Positions 31,630 to 40,769 of a DNA stretch of 64,000 bases are shown here, piece by piece (position 1 is the stretch's first letter; the number at the start of each line of letters is the position of its first letter). The notes under the pieces are model-generated. The model was not told the origin of the DNA. It did not search any database and saw nothing but the letters and a program-made list of their open reading frames with translations. The DNA is from Dehalogenimonas sp. WBC-2 (GTDB taxonomy: Bacteria > Chloroflexota > Dehalococcoidia > Dehalococcoidales > Dehalococcoidaceae). Position numbers and translations under genes: made by a program. The stretch lies in NCBI GenBank assembly GCA_001005265.1, contig CP011392.1, positions 248,001 through 312,000 of the forward strand. Direction: 5' to 3'.

Positions 31630-34383
31630 CTATACCGCTCTATTTTTGGTAACCGGGTGATCCGGCCTCCATTTGCCTTTGGAAAAAGCCATGGGAAAAA
31701 ACACTTTGCGCAATTCTTCGATGGCGAAAAAGACGAAACCGGCGCCCAAAGCGATAGCCCAGTCTCGTAACGAGGGAGCCACGGTGCGGAAAGCGGTCTG
31801 CATGAACGGGACATACACCGCCGCTAATTGCAGCAGTACGGCGATGCCCAGGGCAACGAGCAGCCAGCGGTTGGAAAAGAAGCCGATCTTGAAGATGGTG
31901 ACCTCATCGGTGCGGGCGTTAAGACCGCGGAATAGCTCGAAACTGACCATGGTGATAAAGGCCAGCGTCCGGGCTTCCTCGATCCCGACGTGCTGCTGGG
32001 CCCAGTAGAAAGCGGCAAAGACTCCAGCACCCATGATCAAGGCGACATAAACAATACGCCAAACCATGCCCGAATAAATAAGTCCAACCTCAGGGGAACG
32101 GGGAGGAGACTTGAGTTCATCGCCGCGGCGGGGTTCAAGAGCTAAAGGAACGGTGATGGTGGCGTCGGTGACCACGTTGACCCAAAGAAGCTGTGCAGCC
32201 AGCAGCGGTGCCTGTCCGATTACCGCTATAGCCACGGCCAGCGCCAGGAGCTCACCGATATTAGCTGCCAGAAGGTAGAAAATGACCGCCCGCAACCGGT
32301 TGAAAATACCGCGGCCTTCCTCAACGGCGGCGACCACGGAGACGAAGTTGTCGTCGGCCAGTACCATGTCGGCAGCCTGCCGGGCAACATCCGTGCCTGA
32401 AACGCCCATAGCTACGCCGATGTCTGCCGCCTTGAGTGCCGGGGCATCGTTGACGCCGTCGCCGGTGACGGCCACGACTTCACCGTTATGTTTCCAGGCG
32501 CGGACGATGCGCAGTTTCTGCAGCGGTTCGATGCGGGCAAAAACGGAAACTTCCTTGACCGACCGATTGAGTTCCTCGTCGCTCATGTTGGCGAGTTCAC
32601 TTCCAGTGACGATCCGTCCGTCTGGAATGCCGACTTCCCTGGCGATAGCGGCAGCAGTGGCGGCGTGATCGCCGGTGACCATGACCACCCGGATACCGGC
32701 GCCGATGGCCTGAGTTACAGCGCCGCGGGCTTCGGGGCGAGGCGGATCGGCGATACCGGCCAGTCCGGCCAGAACCAGATTGCCCCCTATATCTTCCGCC
32801 TTGAGCTTGACCATGCTTGAAGGAACCTCGTAATAAGCCAGAGCCAGCACCCGCATGGCATCACCTGCCATAGCTTCTATCTGGTCGCTGAATTCTTTCC
32901 GGCGAGTTTCATCCAACTCAACGTCAGCACCATCGTGCCGGAAGCGGGAACTCATTTTTAGTAGCTTCTCAGCGGCACCTTTGACGAAAACAATATGCCC
33001 TGAATCTGCGGCGTTGAGGGTGGCCATGAATTGTTTCTCGCTTGAAAAAGGTATCTCATCCAGGCGGGGATAATTTTTTTCAAGTTCTTCTTTAAAAAGC
33101 CCGGCCTTGGCGGCGGCTACCAGAAGGGCGCCTTCAGTAGGGTCGCCGAATAGTGAGCAGCACTCCTGTCCCATAGTCACGGTGGCGTTGTTGTCCAGTG
33201 CTCCTATCTTCAACGCCAGAATGAGGGCATCATCAGCGGCAACATCGATTTGTCGGCCTTCGGCACGAAATTCGCCTTCGGGCCGGTAGCCTTCACCGGT
33301 AATCTCTATCATCCGGCCGTTACAGAAAATCTTCCGCTGAGTCATCTGGTTCAGCGTCAAAGTGCCGGTTTTATCTGAGCAGATGACAGTGGCTGATCCC
33401 AGCGTCTCCACGGCCACGAGCCTGCGGACAATGGCATTGCGCTGCGCCATCAGGCGCATGCCTATTGCAAGGACGACGGTGACCACGGCGGGCAGGCCTT
33501 CAGGTATGGCGGCCACGGCGGCGGCTACCGCCAGAAGGAACATCTCCGCCGGATCCAGCCCGCGGACGAGGCCAATAACAAGGATCAGTCCACAAACGAC
33601 CAGAAGTATGACCACAAGGAAATTGGAAAGCCGGGCGATGTTCTTTTGGAGCGGTGTTTTTTCTTCAGTGATACCTTCCAGACTGCCAGCTATACTCCCC
33701 AATTGAGTGTCCATACCGGTGGAAACGATGACCGCCACTGCCTTGCCCTGAGTAGCGGTGGTACTCTGATATAGCATATTCTTGCGGTCAGCGAGGGATT
33801 TTTCAGCTTTGATTGACTCCAATCTTTTTTCCACCGGTTCCGATTCACCGGTCAGTGAGGACTCATTGACCTGAAGCGAGGCAATTTCGATCAGGCGGGC
33901 ATCGGCGGGGATGCGGTCGCCTTCTTCGATGATGATAATGTCGCCTGGAACCAGTTCTTTGGCCATGACATTTTGCAGTTTGCCGCTACGCCTAACCTTG
34001 CTATGGGGTGCGGCCAGTTGCCGGAGCGCCTCCATGGCTTTTTCCGCCTTGACCTCCTGAACGAAACCGATGACGGCGTTGATAATGAGGACGGCGGCGA
34101 TGGTAAGCGTATCCACGGCGTGGCCAGTAAAGGCCGAAACAGCGGCGGCGGCCATTAAGACATAGACCAGGGGGCTGGTAAACTGGGCAATGAAGATCAT
34201 GAGCGGCGATTTTTTGGGTTTGGCCTCCAAAGAATTGGGGCCATATTTTGTCTGTCTGGAGCGCACTTCAGATTCGGTCAGGCCGGAAGTGCGGCTTCCC
34301 AGCTTGTTAAGAGTTTCGGAGGGGGAAAGGGCGTGCCAATTTTCAGCCATATCAAGGTATTTTACCACGCGATTAGCTTTCAT
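31630..34383 (-). CDS. P-type cation ATPase (Ca2+ type, SERCA/PMR1-like)
   Basis: The 917-residue pump moves a cation out of the cytoplasm with ATP. It has an N-terminal cation_ATPase_N region (MAENWHALSPSETLNKLG), two helices, an actuator loop with NESSLTGESEPVE, and helix 4 with AAIPEGLPAVVTVVLAIG. The phosphorylated Asp is in CSDKTGTLT, and the hinge is GDGVNDAPALKAADIGVAMG. Six helices follow. The PEGLP motif and overall pattern fit Ca2+ and Ca2+/Mn2+ pumps. The true start may be 34350 (MAENWH); neither start has a strong ribosome binding site. Confidence 0.93.
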   Translation of the reverse strand: MKANRVVKYLDMAENWHALSPSETLNKLGSRTSGLTESEVRSRQTKYGPNSLEAKPKKSPLMIFIAQFTSPLVYVLMAAAAVSAFTGHAVDTLTIAAVLIINAVIGFVQEVKAEKAMEALRQLAAPHSKVRRSGKLQNVMAKELVPGDIIIIEEGDRIPADARLIEIASLQVNESSLTGESEPVEKRLESIKAEKSLADRKNMLYQSTTATQGKAVAVIVSTGMDTQLGSIAGSLEGITEEKTPLQKNIARLSNFLVVILLVVCGLILVIGLVRGLDPAEMFLLAVAAAVAAIPEGLPAVVTVVLAIGMRLMAQRNAIVRRLVAVETLGSATVICSDKTGTLTLNQMTQRKIFCNGRMIEITGEGYRPEGEFRAEGRQIDVAADDALILALKIGALDNNATVTMGQECCSLFGDPTEGALLVAAAKAGLFKEELEKNYPRLDEIPFSSEKQFMATLNAADSGHIVFVKGAAEKLLKMSSRFRHDGADVELDETRRKEFSDQIEAMAGDAMRVLALAYYEVPSSMVKLKAEDIGGNLVLAGLAGIADPPRPEARGAVTQAIGAGIRVVMVTGDHAATAAAIAREVGIPDGRIVTGSELANMSDEELNRSVKEVSVFARIEPLQKLRIVRAWKHNGEVVAVTGDGVNDAPALKAADIGVAMGVSGTDVARQAADMVLADDNFVSVVAAVEEGRGIFNRLRAVIFYLLAANIGELLALAVAIAVIGQAPLLAAQLLWVNVVTDATITVPLALEPRRGDELKSPPRSPEVGLIYSGMVWRIVYVALIMGAGVFAAFYWAQQHVGIEEARTLAFITMVSFELFRGLNARTDEVTIFKIGFFSNRWLLVALGIAVLLQLAAVYVPFMQTAFRTVAPSLRDWAIALGAGFVFFAIEELRKVFFPMAFSKGKWRPDHPVTKNRAV

Positions 34384-34452
34384 GGTTAAAATTAGCCGTA
34401 ATGCAGCATGGTCATTTCACCAACATCAAACAGTGAACCTTGGAGATTGTCA

Positions 34453-34497
34453 TTGACACCAGTTGTATAATTGTAGTAATAGACTAATTTACTACAA
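34453..34497 (+). promoter_or_regulatory. Promoter with palindromic operator before the ABC exporter operon
   Basis: TTGACA (34453-34458) and TAATAG (34477-34482) are 18 bases apart. A 9-bp palindrome, TTGTAGTAA and TTACTACAA with a 9-base centre (34471-34497), covers the -10. It is placed to block RNA polymerase, as TetR-type repressors do. A TetR gene lies in the operon. A TATAAT at 34466 has no suitable -35. Confidence 0.6.
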
Positions 34498-34531
34498 TTA
34501 TTACCGTGATAAGGGCAGAGGAGATATAACC

Positions 34532-35413
34532 ATGGCTGGCAATGTGATTGAAATTGAAAAGCTCACCAAGATGTACGGTAAAAACCGGGGTATCACGGAT
34601 GTTTCCTTCAACGTTAAAGACGGGGAGATCTTTGGTTTTATTGGGCCTAACGGAGCAGGCAAAACCACTACCCTCCGTCTTTTGGTAGGACTTATCTTCC
34701 CCACCGGTGGCCATGCCAAGATTTTCGGCAAGGATGTAGTTCAATTTGGGAATGTTATCCGCTCAGATATCGGTTATCTGCCTTCAGAAATATTTTACTA
34801 CGAAAACATGCGGGTTATTGAGCTGCTGAATTACTCTGCCAGTTTCTACAAAAAGGACAGCTTAAAACGCATCAAAGACCTGTCTGAACGACTGGAACTG
34901 GATGTCAACAGAAAAATAGATGAACTGTCCTACGGCAATAAAAAGAAGGTAGGCATTGTTCAAGGATTATTGCACTCTCCGAAACTTATTATCCTTGATG
35001 AGCCAACCAGTGGTCTTGACCCATTGATGCAACGGGAGTTCTTTGAGATTATCCGCGAAGAGAACGCCCGCGGCGCCAGTGTGCTTTTTTCCTCCCATAT
35101 CTTGAGTGAGGTCCAACGGCTGTGCCACCGGCTGGCTATCATCAAGGAAGGCGCTATTATCCGGGTTGATGAGGTATCAGCCCTTAGAAATGAGGCCTAT
35201 AAGAAGTTCAAGATCGTCAGCGCTAATAGTTTGAACGAGGCTGATCTGCCGATGACCGAAATCACCGATTTCCAGCATAAGGGTAATGAACTGTCATTTA
35301 TCTACCGGGGCAATATAAATACTATCATCAAAGCTATATCCCAACATAAAATAATGGATATCCAGATTGAGGAACCCACTCTGGAAGAGATCTTCATGCA
35401 TTATTATGAATAA
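34532..35413 (+). CDS. ABC exporter ATPase (exporter 1)
   Basis: The 293-residue ATPase has a Walker A (GPNGAGKTT, about 39), a signature LSYGNKKKVGIVQGLL and a Walker B LIILDEPTSGLDP. The C-terminal part resembles drug and bacitracin exporters with a long tail. The start at 34532 follows GAGGAGA with 7-base spacing. It pairs with the two permeases downstream (35446 and 36252). It may export an antimicrobial or toxic compound. Confidence 0.93.
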   Translation: MAGNVIEIEKLTKMYGKNRGITDVSFNVKDGEIFGFIGPNGAGKTTTLRLLVGLIFPTGGHAKIFGKDVVQFGNVIRSDIGYLPSEIFYYENMRVIELLNYSASFYKKDSLKRIKDLSERLELDVNRKIDELSYGNKKKVGIVQGLLHSPKLIILDEPTSGLDPLMQREFFEIIREENARGASVLFSSHILSEVQRLCHRLAIIKEGAIIRVDEVSALRNEAYKKFKIVSANSLNEADLPMTEITDFQHKGNELSFIYRGNINTIIKAISQHKIMDIQIEEPTLEEIFMHYYE

Positions 35414-35445
35414 CAGGCTGGGGTAATGGATACGAGGCAGGCGCG

Positions 35446-36240
35446 ATGAACATATATAAATACGAATTAAGCAAGCGGTTGGGAACCAGCCTGATCTGGA
35501 TCGTTTCGCTTGGGGCTTTTATATACCTGACATTTGCCTTTTTTGAATCATTTCAAGGGTCTGCTTTCACAGATATTCTGGGTAATTTCCCCGATGCCTT
35601 CAAAAAAGCATTCGGGTTGGAGCAGGACCTTTCTACCATCCTGGGCTATTTTGCCTTTATTGGCATTTACCTTTTCCTGGCCGGGGCGATCTTTTCTTCC
35701 AACCTGGGATTAAATGCGGTGTCAGTGGAAGAAAGAGACTTGACGGCAGACTTCCTGATCTCCAAACCGGTAACCCGGAACCGCATTGTCACCGCCAAAC
35801 TGTTGGCCGGACTGACCCATATGCTGGTATTCAACATCGCCATGGGACTGGTTTGCTGGGCTGGGATTGAGTCATTTGGCGGCGGTCAGGAATACTCTAT
35901 GAACGCCTTTTTACTTATTATGGCAGGGCTTTTCATTTTCCAGCTGCTTTTTTATGCCATCGGTTTTATTATTTCGGTGTTACTGAAACGTATGGATTCT
36001 CCGCTGCCGTTTTCCCTTGGGTTATCCGTCGGCCTGTATATTTTGTATTCTTTTGATGCGGTTATCAAAGATACCCCTATAAAATACCTGGTGCCATATG
36101 ACTATTTCAACCTGGGTTACATCATTGAGAATGAAGCATTTAAGACCTCAGGACTGGTCATCAGCATCGGGGTAATTGTGTTAAGTGTGGCAGCCGGATA
36201 TGTATTGTACAACCGGCGCGATATCGCCACCGCAATGTAA
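35446..36240 (+). CDS. ABC exporter permease 1a
   Basis: The 264-residue protein has six predicted helices and an N-terminal MNIYKYELSKRLGTS typical of ABC-2 type permeases. A loop with SVEERDLTADFLISKPVTRNRIV contains the conserved EExxTADFLxSKPxxR motif of this exporter class. It follows its ATPase by 32 bases and precedes a paralogous permease, with which it probably forms a heterodimer. Confidence 0.88.
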   Translation: MNIYKYELSKRLGTSLIWIVSLGAFIYLTFAFFESFQGSAFTDILGNFPDAFKKAFGLEQDLSTILGYFAFIGIYLFLAGAIFSSNLGLNAVSVEERDLTADFLISKPVTRNRIVTAKLLAGLTHMLVFNIAMGLVCWAGIESFGGGQEYSMNAFLLIMAGLFIFQLLFYAIGFIISVLLKRMDSPLPFSLGLSVGLYILYSFDAVIKDTPIKYLVPYDYFNLGYIIENEAFKTSGLVISIGVIVLSVAAGYVLYNRRDIATAM

Positions 36241-36251
36241 ATGGAGCGGCA

Positions 36252-37043
36252 ATGAATATAGTCAAACGTGAATTTAAAGCCAATCTTAAAGCCCTGATCA
36301 TCTGGAGTATCAGTTACGCAGCGATGATGGGAATCGCCTCGGTTGAATTCGGCGTCTATCAGGGACAGGCCGACGTAGTGAATGAATTTCTCAATTCACT
36401 GCCGGAAGCACTGAGGCAAGCCTTCGGTATGGACGGACTGCGTCTTGATATCCCCGAGGGCTATTTCGGCTATTTGGCCGGATTAGTCATCCTGGCGTCC
36501 TGTATCTATGCCGCTCTGCTGGGAGCTCAGATATTATCCAAGGAAATAAACAAGAAAACCGCAGAAACCACCTTTACCCTGCCGGTCACCCGCCCTCACA
36601 TTATCAGTATGAAGCTGGTGGCGGCGGTCATCAACTGCATCATCCTGGATATCATCACTTTTGCAAGTACCATGGCCGCCTTTGCCCGCTTTGATGTCAG
36701 CGGCGATTTTGTTAAAGGGGTGGCGGTGTTCATGCTGTTTATACTGCTGCTGCAACTGCTGTTCCTGGGATTCGGACTGTTCACCTCGGCGCTGCTGAAA
36801 CATCACAAGCGTGCCGGTTCTATCGTGGCGTCAATTGCAGTGGGCACCTACTTTCTGGCTTTTATTGTCAAGATCAATGAAAATACTGATTTTTTGAAAT
36901 ACTTCACGCCGTTTGAATACTTCCCGGCTCCTGACGTCATCAACGGCAGAGAGTTAGAGACGTTCGGTTTCGTCATTGTACCAGCGGCATTAGCCGTGTT
37001 CTTCATTGCCTCATATAAATTGGTGGCACGTAAGGACCTATAA
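36252..37043 (+). CDS. ABC exporter permease 1b
   Basis: The 263-residue ABC-2 type permease has six helices and MNIVKREFKANLKALIIWS at its start. A loop SKEINKKTAETTFTLPVTRPHIISMK resembles the loop in the preceding gene, showing that the two are paralogues. It begins 11 bases after that gene's stop, with GGAGCGG upstream. Confidence 0.88.
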   Translation: MNIVKREFKANLKALIIWSISYAAMMGIASVEFGVYQGQADVVNEFLNSLPEALRQAFGMDGLRLDIPEGYFGYLAGLVILASCIYAALLGAQILSKEINKKTAETTFTLPVTRPHIISMKLVAAVINCIILDIITFASTMAAFARFDVSGDFVKGVAVFMLFILLLQLLFLGFGLFTSALLKHHKRAGSIVASIAVGTYFLAFIVKINENTDFLKYFTPFEYFPAPDVINGRELETFGFVIVPAALAVFFIASYKLVARKDL

Positions 37044-37045
37044 GA

Positions 37046-37657
37046 ATGGCTGTGAAAATGGGCATCAACCTGCGTAAACGACAACGCATTATAGATACCA
37101 CGGTCAATCTGTTTCTGCATTCTGACGATGTCAGGAAGGTAAGTGTTGAGGCTATTGCTGCCAGCGCCTGTGTCTCTCCCACCACGGTTTATAACCAGTT
37201 TGGTACGCGTGACACACTGGTAATTGAAGCGGCTAAAAACCTGATTAGGGATATTGTCGAACGTGTTCGTGTGATACTGCACTCCGATATGACCTTCGAT
37301 GATAAAATGCGAGCGGTCATTTCCAATAAACTGGAAATCTCCTCTAAAGTGAACGACGAAGTTGTCTATAAAGTGATAAGCCAGGATAAAAACATCGCGC
37401 CTTACCTGGAAAAGATATACACCTCCGAAGTTAGGCAGCTCTGGATGGAGATGCTTGAACAGGGTAAAAAACAGGGATTCATTGATACTTCATTGGATCA
37501 GGAAGCTTTTATCACCTATATGAATATCATAAGAGCAGGATTTGCCTCCCAAGCTGGGTTATTTGAGCATTGGAAAGACAACATCGAAATGATCGAGAAG
37601 CTGACTCAGCTGATGTTTTTTGGATTTCTTAAAAAAGATATCGACCTTTTCGATTAA
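37046..37657 (+). CDS. TetR-family regulator
   Basis: The 203-residue protein has an N-terminal HTH (about 10-58, with VSVEAIAASACVSPTTVYNQFGTRDTLVIEA) and a helical ligand-binding half. It lies between the two ABC exporters, 2 bases after the first permease pair and 12 bases before the second ATPase, so it is part of one operon. It is the obvious candidate to bind the palindrome at 34471-34497. Confidence 0.92.
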   Translation: MAVKMGINLRKRQRIIDTTVNLFLHSDDVRKVSVEAIAASACVSPTTVYNQFGTRDTLVIEAAKNLIRDIVERVRVILHSDMTFDDKMRAVISNKLEISSKVNDEVVYKVISQDKNIAPYLEKIYTSEVRQLWMEMLEQGKKQGFIDTSLDQEAFITYMNIIRAGFASQAGLFEHWKDNIEMIEKLTQLMFFGFLKKDIDLFD

Positions 37658-37669
37658 GAAGGAGTGTAA

Positions 37670-38542
37670 ATGAGTGTCGCAACTAAATCAATTGTTGTAG
37701 AGAATCTGACCTACCGCTATGGAAGTCTCCTGGCGGTGGATCAGATCAACTTCGATGTCGGACAGGGGGAAATCCTGGGTTTGCTGGGGCCTAACGGTGC
37801 CGGCAAGACCACCACGGTCAAGATGCTTACCGGCCAACTGTTGCCTAAGGACGGACATGCGACTCTATTGGGGTTTGATGTAGCTAAACAGACGGCGGAA
37901 GTTCAGTCCCGCATCGGCGTCTGTTTTGAACAAACCAATCTCTACGAGATGATGAGCGCCGTAGACAATCTTAATCTCTTCGCCGATCTTTTTGGTGTTA
38001 AAGACTTCGATGGTTACGCTTTGCTAAAACGGGTCGGCCTGGCCGGGAGAGAGAAGGACAAAGTATCCGGTTACTCCAAGGGCATGAAACAACGCCTGAT
38101 GATTGCTAGGTCTATGGTAAACCGGCCTGAAATCCTGTTTATGGATGAGCCAACCTCTGGACTCGATCCTGTCTCCGCCGAGGCTATACGTCACTTAATC
38201 ATGGAGGAAAGAGACCGCGGCGCTACGGTGTTTCTGACCACCCATGACATGTGGGAAGCCGATAAACTGTGTGACCGCGTTGCCTTCATGGAAAGCGGCA
38301 GGATTGCCGCCCTGGACACGCCGCATTCCTTGAAACAGCAATACGGCAAGCGATCGCTCATCGCCGAAATAGCCGGACCGGATGGCAGGCTCTCACGCAG
38401 AGAGGTTTCTCTTGACACTGAGAGTACCGCGAATGATGTTCAGAGTCTGTTCCGAGATGGTAAAGTTGTTACCCTGCACTCTGAAGAGGCAACTCTTGAA
38501 GATATCTTTATAGAGGTTACCGGCCGGAGGCTTACCGAATGA
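37670..38542 (+). CDS. ABC exporter ATPase (exporter 2)
   Basis: The 290-residue ATPase has a Walker A GPNGAGKTTT, a signature SGYSKGMKQRLMIAR and a Walker B ILFMDEPTSGLDP. AAGGAGTG precedes the ATG. The stop overlaps the next gene by 4 bases (ATGA). The subfamily fits multidrug exporters (YadG-like). Confidence 0.93.
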   Translation: MSVATKSIVVENLTYRYGSLLAVDQINFDVGQGEILGLLGPNGAGKTTTVKMLTGQLLPKDGHATLLGFDVAKQTAEVQSRIGVCFEQTNLYEMMSAVDNLNLFADLFGVKDFDGYALLKRVGLAGREKDKVSGYSKGMKQRLMIARSMVNRPEILFMDEPTSGLDPVSAEAIRHLIMEERDRGATVFLTTHDMWEADKLCDRVAFMESGRIAALDTPHSLKQQYGKRSLIAEIAGPDGRLSRREVSLDTESTANDVQSLFRDGKVVTLHSEEATLEDIFIEVTGRRLTE

Positions 38543-39594
38543 ACGTCCGCACAATTAAGGCGCTGCTTAAGAAAGACTTTGCGCTCTTTACGGGCAATCG
38601 TTTTTACCTTTTGATCACGGTGCTGGGTCTGGTGTTGTATTCGCTTATTTATCTCATCCTGCCCCAGTCGGTGGATGAGAAATTTGAATTGGCGTTATAC
38701 GCCCCGGTGGTACCGCCAGCTTTTGAGCAACTGGCGGCTGAAGGGGCGGATGTTACCTATTTTGATACGGAAGAAAACCTTAAAACAGCGGTAAATGACG
38801 GCGATTTTCAGGTGGCCGTAGCCTTGCCGCCTGATATCATGGACATATGGGCAGCCGGAGATAAGCCGGATATCACCGTATATTATGCCTCAACAGCGCC
38901 GCCGGAGATATCTGAAGCCATCGTTACACTGATAAAAGAACTTTCATTCATACAGACAGGGCAGGTTCTGCAGTTTGATACTACCGAAGAAATCCTGGGC
39001 CCCGACATGCTAGGGGATCAAATAGCCTTACGCGACCGTATGCGTCCGATGCTGGCCATTATGATTCTTCTTTTGGAAATCATGACCTTAGGCAGTTTGA
39101 TTGCGGTGGAAATAGAGCAGGGTACCGCCCGCGCACTGCTGGTTACTCCCATGCGGTCATCAGATCTTTTTACCGCCAAGGGTGTTTTAGGCGTCGGTCT
39201 GGCGCTTTTTCAGGCGATCTTATTCATGGCGGTGGTGGGCGGTTTTGCTCATCAACCATTGTTAATATTGACCACCCTGGCTATTGCCAGTGTCTTTGTG
39301 GTCGGAGCTGGTTTTTTACTAGCCTCCCTGGTGCGTGACACCAATGCGGTTACCGGTTGGGGTATGCTGATCCTTATCTTCCTGGCTATTCCTGGTTTTG
39401 GTGCCGTAGTTCCCGGTCTATTGGCTGATTGGGCCAAAGTTATCCCATCCTATTATGTGATTGACACGGTCAACCGCGTCTCCAATTATGGCGCCGGTTG
39501 GGGTGATGTCGGCGGTAATCTGGCCATCATGGCCGCAATTACCGCGGTTCTGCTGATTGCCGGATTGGTTATGCTAAGGAGACGTTTTCAATGA
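38539..39594 (+). CDS. ABC-2 permease 2a with large external loop
   Basis: The 351-residue permease has one N-terminal helix (about 23-42) followed by an extracytoplasmic domain of about 120 residues (with VPPAFEQLAAEGADVTYFDTEENLKTAVNDG). Five more helices follow (about 170-345) with the conserved EIEQGTARALLVTPMRSSD loop. It overlaps the ATPase stop and the next permease by 4 bases each. Confidence 0.9.
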   Translation: MNVRTIKALLKKDFALFTGNRFYLLITVLGLVLYSLIYLILPQSVDEKFELALYAPVVPPAFEQLAAEGADVTYFDTEENLKTAVNDGDFQVAVALPPDIMDIWAAGDKPDITVYYASTAPPEISEAIVTLIKELSFIQTGQVLQFDTTEEILGPDMLGDQIALRDRMRPMLAIMILLLEIMTLGSLIAVEIEQGTARALLVTPMRSSDLFTAKGVLGVGLALFQAILFMAVVGGFAHQPLLILTTLAIASVFVVGAGFLLASLVRDTNAVTGWGMLILIFLAIPGFGAVVPGLLADWAKVIPSYYVIDTVNRVSNYGAGWGDVGGNLAIMAAITAVLLIAGLVMLRRRFQ

Positions 39595-40661
39595 AACTGA
39601 ACAGGGTCAACAAACTGGTAAAGCATGAAGTGTTGCATGGCCCTAAGGATGTGATGTTTGCCCTGGCCGTGGTTTTTCCGATAGTAATGGCCCTATTTAT
39701 AAATTTGGCTTTCGGTAATATCTTCACTGACCGCGCAAAACTGGGTGTTTATGATCAGGGTAACTCACAAGTGGCGGCCTTATTACAGTCTGCCGAGAGT
39801 TTGAGTTATTCCAGTTTTGATAGTGAATCAGCCCTCCGTGCCGCCGTAGTTGACGGTTCAGTAGATATGGGTCTGGTGCTGCCAGTGGATTTTGACCAGG
39901 TAATCCAAACTGGTACCGTACGCCTAAAAGCCTTTGTCTGGGGAGAGAGCCAGGCCAAGAACCGAGCACTTCTCCCCGTCGCTTTGGCCGATGCAGTACG
40001 CACCGTGGCCGGTTCTACTGTTCCCGTGGTTATTGACACCGTTGCCCTGGGTGATGGCTCCAGCCTGTCATGGAGTGATCGCCTGTTACCACTGGTGGTG
40101 CTGATGGGTGTCTTCTACGGCGGTTTAATGCTTCCATCATCGGCGTTGATCAATGAAAAACAGCATCGTACGTTAGAGGCACTGTACGTCACTCCGGCCA
40201 CCTTGGGCGACATCTTTTTGTCAAAAGGTATTATCGCCGTGGTAATAGCCACCATTATGGGGATACTGACGCTGGTTCTAAGCGGCGCCTTTGGTGGTCA
40301 GATAATACTGATAGTATTGGTGCTATTTTTAGGTGCTATCCTGGCTACTGAGTTCGGTTTACTGGCTGGTGCGCTAGTTGGCGATATGAACAGTCTTTTT
40401 GCTGTACTCAAAGCAGGCGGAATTCTGCTGTTCGGCCCGGCTATCGTCTTCATGTTCCCGCAAATACCGTCATGGATCGGCTATATCTTCCCAACTTACT
40501 ACATGGTGAGGCCGGTGGTTGATCTGTCGGTTTCCGGGGCGTCCTTCGGCGACGTGGCGGTTTACATCGGGGTACTGGCGTCATTGGTGGTGGTGGGGGG
40601 GCTGGTGGTTAGCATGATCGTCAGGAGGTTGACCACAAAAGCGCTCAAATTAAACGGATAA
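39591..40661 (+). CDS. ABC-2 permease 2b with large external loop
   Basis: The 356-residue protein is a paralogue of the preceding gene: one helix, an external loop (LGVYDQGNSQVAALLQSAESL), then five helices with NEKQHRTLEALYVTPATLGDIFLSKG. It forms the last gene of the operon. No clear terminator follows before recQ at 40770. Confidence 0.9.
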   Translation: MKLNRVNKLVKHEVLHGPKDVMFALAVVFPIVMALFINLAFGNIFTDRAKLGVYDQGNSQVAALLQSAESLSYSSFDSESALRAAVVDGSVDMGLVLPVDFDQVIQTGTVRLKAFVWGESQAKNRALLPVALADAVRTVAGSTVPVVIDTVALGDGSSLSWSDRLLPLVVLMGVFYGGLMLPSSALINEKQHRTLEALYVTPATLGDIFLSKGIIAVVIATIMGILTLVLSGAFGGQIILIVLVLFLGAILATEFGLLAGALVGDMNSLFAVLKAGGILLFGPAIVFMFPQIPSWIGYIFPTYYMVRPVVDLSVSGASFGDVAVYIGVLASLVVVGGLVVSMIVRRLTTKALKLNG

Positions 40662-40769
40662 AGCGAAATTACAAGACATTAGTAGGATAGCGACGCCGTA
40701 ATCATGAGCCTTTGTGCTGGTTGACAGCAGGATTACCTGTGGTTAACATATCCCAATGGTATTAATACA

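Noticed and set aside
34453-34471. TTGACA with TATAAT at 34466 as a promoter
   Set aside because: The spacing is only 7 bases; the TAATAG at 34477 with 18 bases is more plausible.
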